Below, one piece after another: positions 5,537 to 6,765 of a stretch of 6,765 bases of DNA. Under the pieces are notes generated by a model. The model was not told the DNA's origin. It ran no database searches and was given only the letters and a program-made list of their open reading frames with translations. A program made the translations under genes and the position numbers. Source of the DNA: Caulobacter sp. B11 (GTDB lineage Bacteria > Pseudomonadota > Alphaproteobacteria > Caulobacterales > Caulobacteraceae); NCBI RefSeq assembly GCF_002737765.1, contig NZ_PEGG01000328.1, positions 1-6,765 on the forward strand, given 5' to 3'. Position 1 is the stretch's first letter. Each line of letters opens with the position of its first letter.

Positions 5537-5908
5537 GTGGCCAAGTATTTCGACACCGTCGGCGAACTGCTGCTGATCTATCTGGGCGTGCTGCTGGTCG
5601 GGGCCGGGGCCTATGCAGCGCTCGAGCACAAGGCCTATTTGGACGCCTTCTGGTGGGCCTGCGTCACGGCCACCACGGTGGGCTACGGCGACGTCTATCC
5701 CGCCACGTTGGGCGGCAAGGTCGTGGCGATCGTGCTGATGCACGTCACCCTGCTGATGGTGCTGCCCATGCTGATCGGCACGATCTGCTCGCGTTTCGTC
5801 AGGGATCAGAACGAGTTCAGCCACCAGGAGCAGGAAGACCTCAAGGCCCGCTCTGCGTCGCCTGGAGGCCCAAGCTGGACGCGCTTGAACCGCGTTAGAG
5901 CCCTTTAG
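5537..5908 (+). CDS. Two-span potassium channel (KcsA-type pore), tail frameshifted as read
   Basis: This small inner-membrane ion channel has one pore unit and assembles as a tetramer to pass K+. It has an outer helix at about 10-29, pore helix AFWWACVTATTV (37-48), the selectivity filter TVGYGD (47-52), an inner helix at about 62-83, then a charged cytoplasmic tail. No RCK/TrkA-N or cyclic-nucleotide domain follows. The GTG start is well supported by AAGGAGG eight bases upstream. As read, the protein is 123 residues, but the tail after residue 104 (SASPGGPSWTRLN) looks unnatural. Removing one base near 5851 and one C near 5870-5872 gives RLRRLEAKLDALEPR, a heptad-like coiled coil ending at 5896-5898, for 119 residues. 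Coiled-coil tails that hold the tetramer are common in such channels. The 115 bases before the gene show no clear promoter. Gating stimulus is unknown. Confidence 0.85.
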   Translation: MAKYFDTVGELLLIYLGVLLVGAGAYAALEHKAYLDAFWWACVTATTVGYGDVYPATLGGKVVAIVLMHVTLLMVLPMLIGTICSRFVRDQNEFSHQEQEDLKARSASPGGPSWTRLNRVRAL

Positions 5909-5986
5909 CAAAGCCGCCATAAACGTTTTGATTCTAGCGCTTATTTTTCCCATTTTCATGGCTCCATGAAAACGGGACAGGCTCTA
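5896..5986. repeat. Palindromic intergenic element with 7-bp terminal inverted repeats
   Basis: The convergent gap is bounded by TAGAGCC (5896-5902) and its reverse complement GGCTCTA (5980-5986). Inside is an AT-rich part (5918-5948) and a hairpin at 5949-5976: nine perfect pairs (TTTTCATGG / CCATGAAAA, 5953-5961 and 5964-5972), then one mismatch and a further CCC/GGG. A smaller hairpin CAGGC-TCTA-GCCTG follows at 5978-5991. The TAG within each end supplies the stop codon of the flanking gene (channel after correction; SRPBCC gene). It could act as a two-way terminator, and it resembles REP-type dispersed elements. Whether it is repeated elsewhere cannot be judged from this window. Confidence 0.5.
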
Positions 5987-6581
5987 GCCTGCCCCCAGAC
6001 AGACCCGCCGCAGATTGGCCAGGACCTTGGGAATGTCCTTGCGCATGCCTTCACGGATCAGGGCCTTGGGAATCGGCAGGTCCACGCCAAGACGGTTCTC
6101 GTAGAACACCCGCGTGGCGGTCCCGCCCTTCAGGGCTTGCAGCCGCCATTCGCCCTGTTCGACCTTGAGGTCGCCCTCGACCAGCCGGAAGCGGATGCGG
6201 CTGAAGGGTTCGTAGTCCGAGCGGAACACGATGCGCAGGCCGGGCAGGAACAGGCTCTTGCGGGTGACATGCTCGCGCCACGTCCCAGCCGCGCCCCTGG
6301 TCGCCCGAGACGATCTTGCAGCTGGCCAGGTTGGTGATCATCTTGCCCGCCGTGGCGCAGTCGGTCATCAACCTTCCAGACTAGGGCCGGCGGGGCGGCG
6401 ATGTCGATCACGCCTTGACGCGACCGGAGATGCCGTCGGGATCGGGCGTGACTTCGGCCCAGGCTTCGCCGCGCGACAAGGCGGCCTGGGCCTTGGTGTT
6501 GAGTTCGAAGGCCCAGGCTTCCGCTCGCCAACGGCCATCGCCGCCAAAGCCGGCCGCCAGACCTGTCCACCGATAAGCCAT
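5984..6581 (-). pseudogene. Secreted SRPBCC/START-like protein, about five indels as read
   Basis: No single frame covers the gene, but joining three frames gives one coherent 198-residue protein. It begins with a signal peptide-like start (MAYRWTGLAA, then ALAAMAVG) and continues with AWAFELNTKAQAAL and WAEVTPDPDGISGRVKA. The START-like part follows: VIDIAAPPALVW (a strand and helix typical of SRPBCC folds), MTDCATAGKMITNLASCKIV, WDVREHV, VFRSDYEPFSRIRFRLVEGD, GEWRLQAL and VFYENRLGVDLPIPKALIRE. Such proteins form a hydrophobic pocket for lipids or other ligands; the ligand here is unknown. The needed corrections are near 6550-6553 (extra base), 6523-6526 (missing), 6410-6411 (missing), 6370-6371 (extra) and 6278-6279 (extra). 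Net +1 makes 199 whole codons. The ATG at 6581 has GGAG seven bases upstream; ATG 6587 is too close to it. It ends convergent to the channel gene. Confidence 0.62.
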
Positions 6582-6659
6582 GCGCATGCTCCGCCGGACG
6601 CCATCCTGCATCCGTGGTCAGCTACGGGCCCGGCCGCCTGTCGGATGCGGGCAAGGCGC

Positions 6660-6765
6660 TCAGGCGCGGGCCAACTTCGCTGCAAGCAGGCTGAATGGAA
6701 GGGGGCCCTGGTCGAGGACCAGGCTGTGAAAGCGCTTCAGATCCAGGCCGCGGCGTCGGCGACCT
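6660..6765 (-). CDS. C-terminal end of a DUF885-like protein (partial)
   Basis: This is the last 34 codons of a gene entering from the right edge. It reads GRRRRGLDLKRFHSLVLDQG, then PLPFSLLAAKLARA and a TGA stop at 6660-6662. The pattern F/L-D-L-K-x-F-H-x-x-V-L-x-x-G-x-L-P-hydrophobic-x-x-L is the characteristic end of the DUF885 family, large (about 600-residue) alpha-helical proteins of metallopeptidase-like architecture, often exported. Their HExxH-like region lies outside the window, so activity cannot be assessed. The run of arginines at the edge could mark another frameshift, as in the neighbouring gene. The SRPBCC gene begins 78 bases downstream on the same strand and might be cotranscribed. 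Confidence 0.55.
   Translation of the reverse strand, partial: GRRRRGLDLKRFHSLVLDQGPLPFSLLAAKLARA

Noticed and set aside
5984..6229. Stand-alone 81-residue protein
   Set aside because: It is the C-terminal piece of the SRPBCC-like protein; upstream homology continues in other frames.
6368..6685. Minus-strand 105-codon frame spanning the gap before the SRPBCC gene
   Set aside because: It starts inside the gap after the DUF885-like stop, and its Pro/Arg-rich product has no pattern. Only a short piece (ALAAMAVG) is the shifted signal peptide of the SRPBCC gene.
1..6765. CRISPR arrays, tRNA or rRNA genes, insertion sequences
   Set aside because: No regularly spaced repeats, cloverleaf with CCA-type acceptor, or transposase motifs were seen on either strand.

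Overview
This window is high-GC DNA from an alphaproteobacterium, most likely a member of the Caulobacterales (Caulobacter or Phenylobacterium type). That assignment rests on gene content, codon use and promoter style, not on a database search. It reads as chromosomal housekeeping and accessory DNA. I saw no phage genes, insertion sequence, CRISPR array, tRNA or rRNA.

Layout, left to right. (1) 1-1136, plus strand: the 3' end of hisC (histidinol-phosphate aminotransferase) overlaps tyrC (prephenate/arogenate dehydrogenase) by an ATGA junction, forming an aromatic amino acid operon. (2) 1140-1553, plus strand: a small single-span membrane protein whose periplasmic part resembles the ExbD/TolR fold, with less GC-biased codons than its neighbours. 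(3) 1546-2300, minus strand: a two-gene toxin-antitoxin operon of the TacA-TacT type (DUF1778 antitoxin, then GNAT acetyltransferase toxin), with a recognisable promoter and direct repeats that may be its operator. (4) 2398-2706, minus strand: a small hydrophilic protein ending in the conserved ESFPASDPPS motif. It is preceded by a near-perfect general-stress-response (EcfG/SigT) promoter, GGAAC-N17-CGTT, and followed by a strong hairpin. (5) 2764-3967, minus strand: a methionine gamma-lyase-like PLP enzyme gene broken by two one-base deletions. It is divergent from (6) 4080-4532, plus strand: an Lrp/AsnC-family regulator. The 112-bp spacer between them carries a perfect 15-bp palindrome, and the arrangement matches the mdeR-mdeA pair known from Pseudomonas. 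(7) 4627-5421, plus strand: an uncharacterised seven-span membrane protein with conserved histidines. (8) 5537-5908, plus strand: a two-span potassium channel with a TVGYGD filter and an apparently frameshifted coiled-coil tail. (9) 5896-5986: a palindromic intergenic element between convergent genes. (10) 5984-6581, minus strand: a secreted SRPBCC-like protein broken by about five small indels. (11) 6660-6765, minus strand: the 3' end of a DUF885-like gene.

A recurring oddity is that three genes (mdeA-like, the channel tail and the SRPBCC gene) contain one-base indels, mostly in short homopolymers. Correcting them restores full-length, family-like proteins whose total lengths come out as whole numbers of codons. 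Uncorrected base-calling error is the simplest explanation. Real pseudogenization cannot be excluded from the sequence alone.

The most informative regulatory findings are the predicted stress sigma-factor promoter ahead of the ESFPASDPPS protein, the palindrome between the Lrp-type regulator and the methionine lyase gene, and the repeats in the toxin-antitoxin promoter. I did not find a convincing wholly new multi-gene system. The ExbD-like orphan beside the toxin-antitoxin operon and the intergenic palindromic element are the least explained parts.
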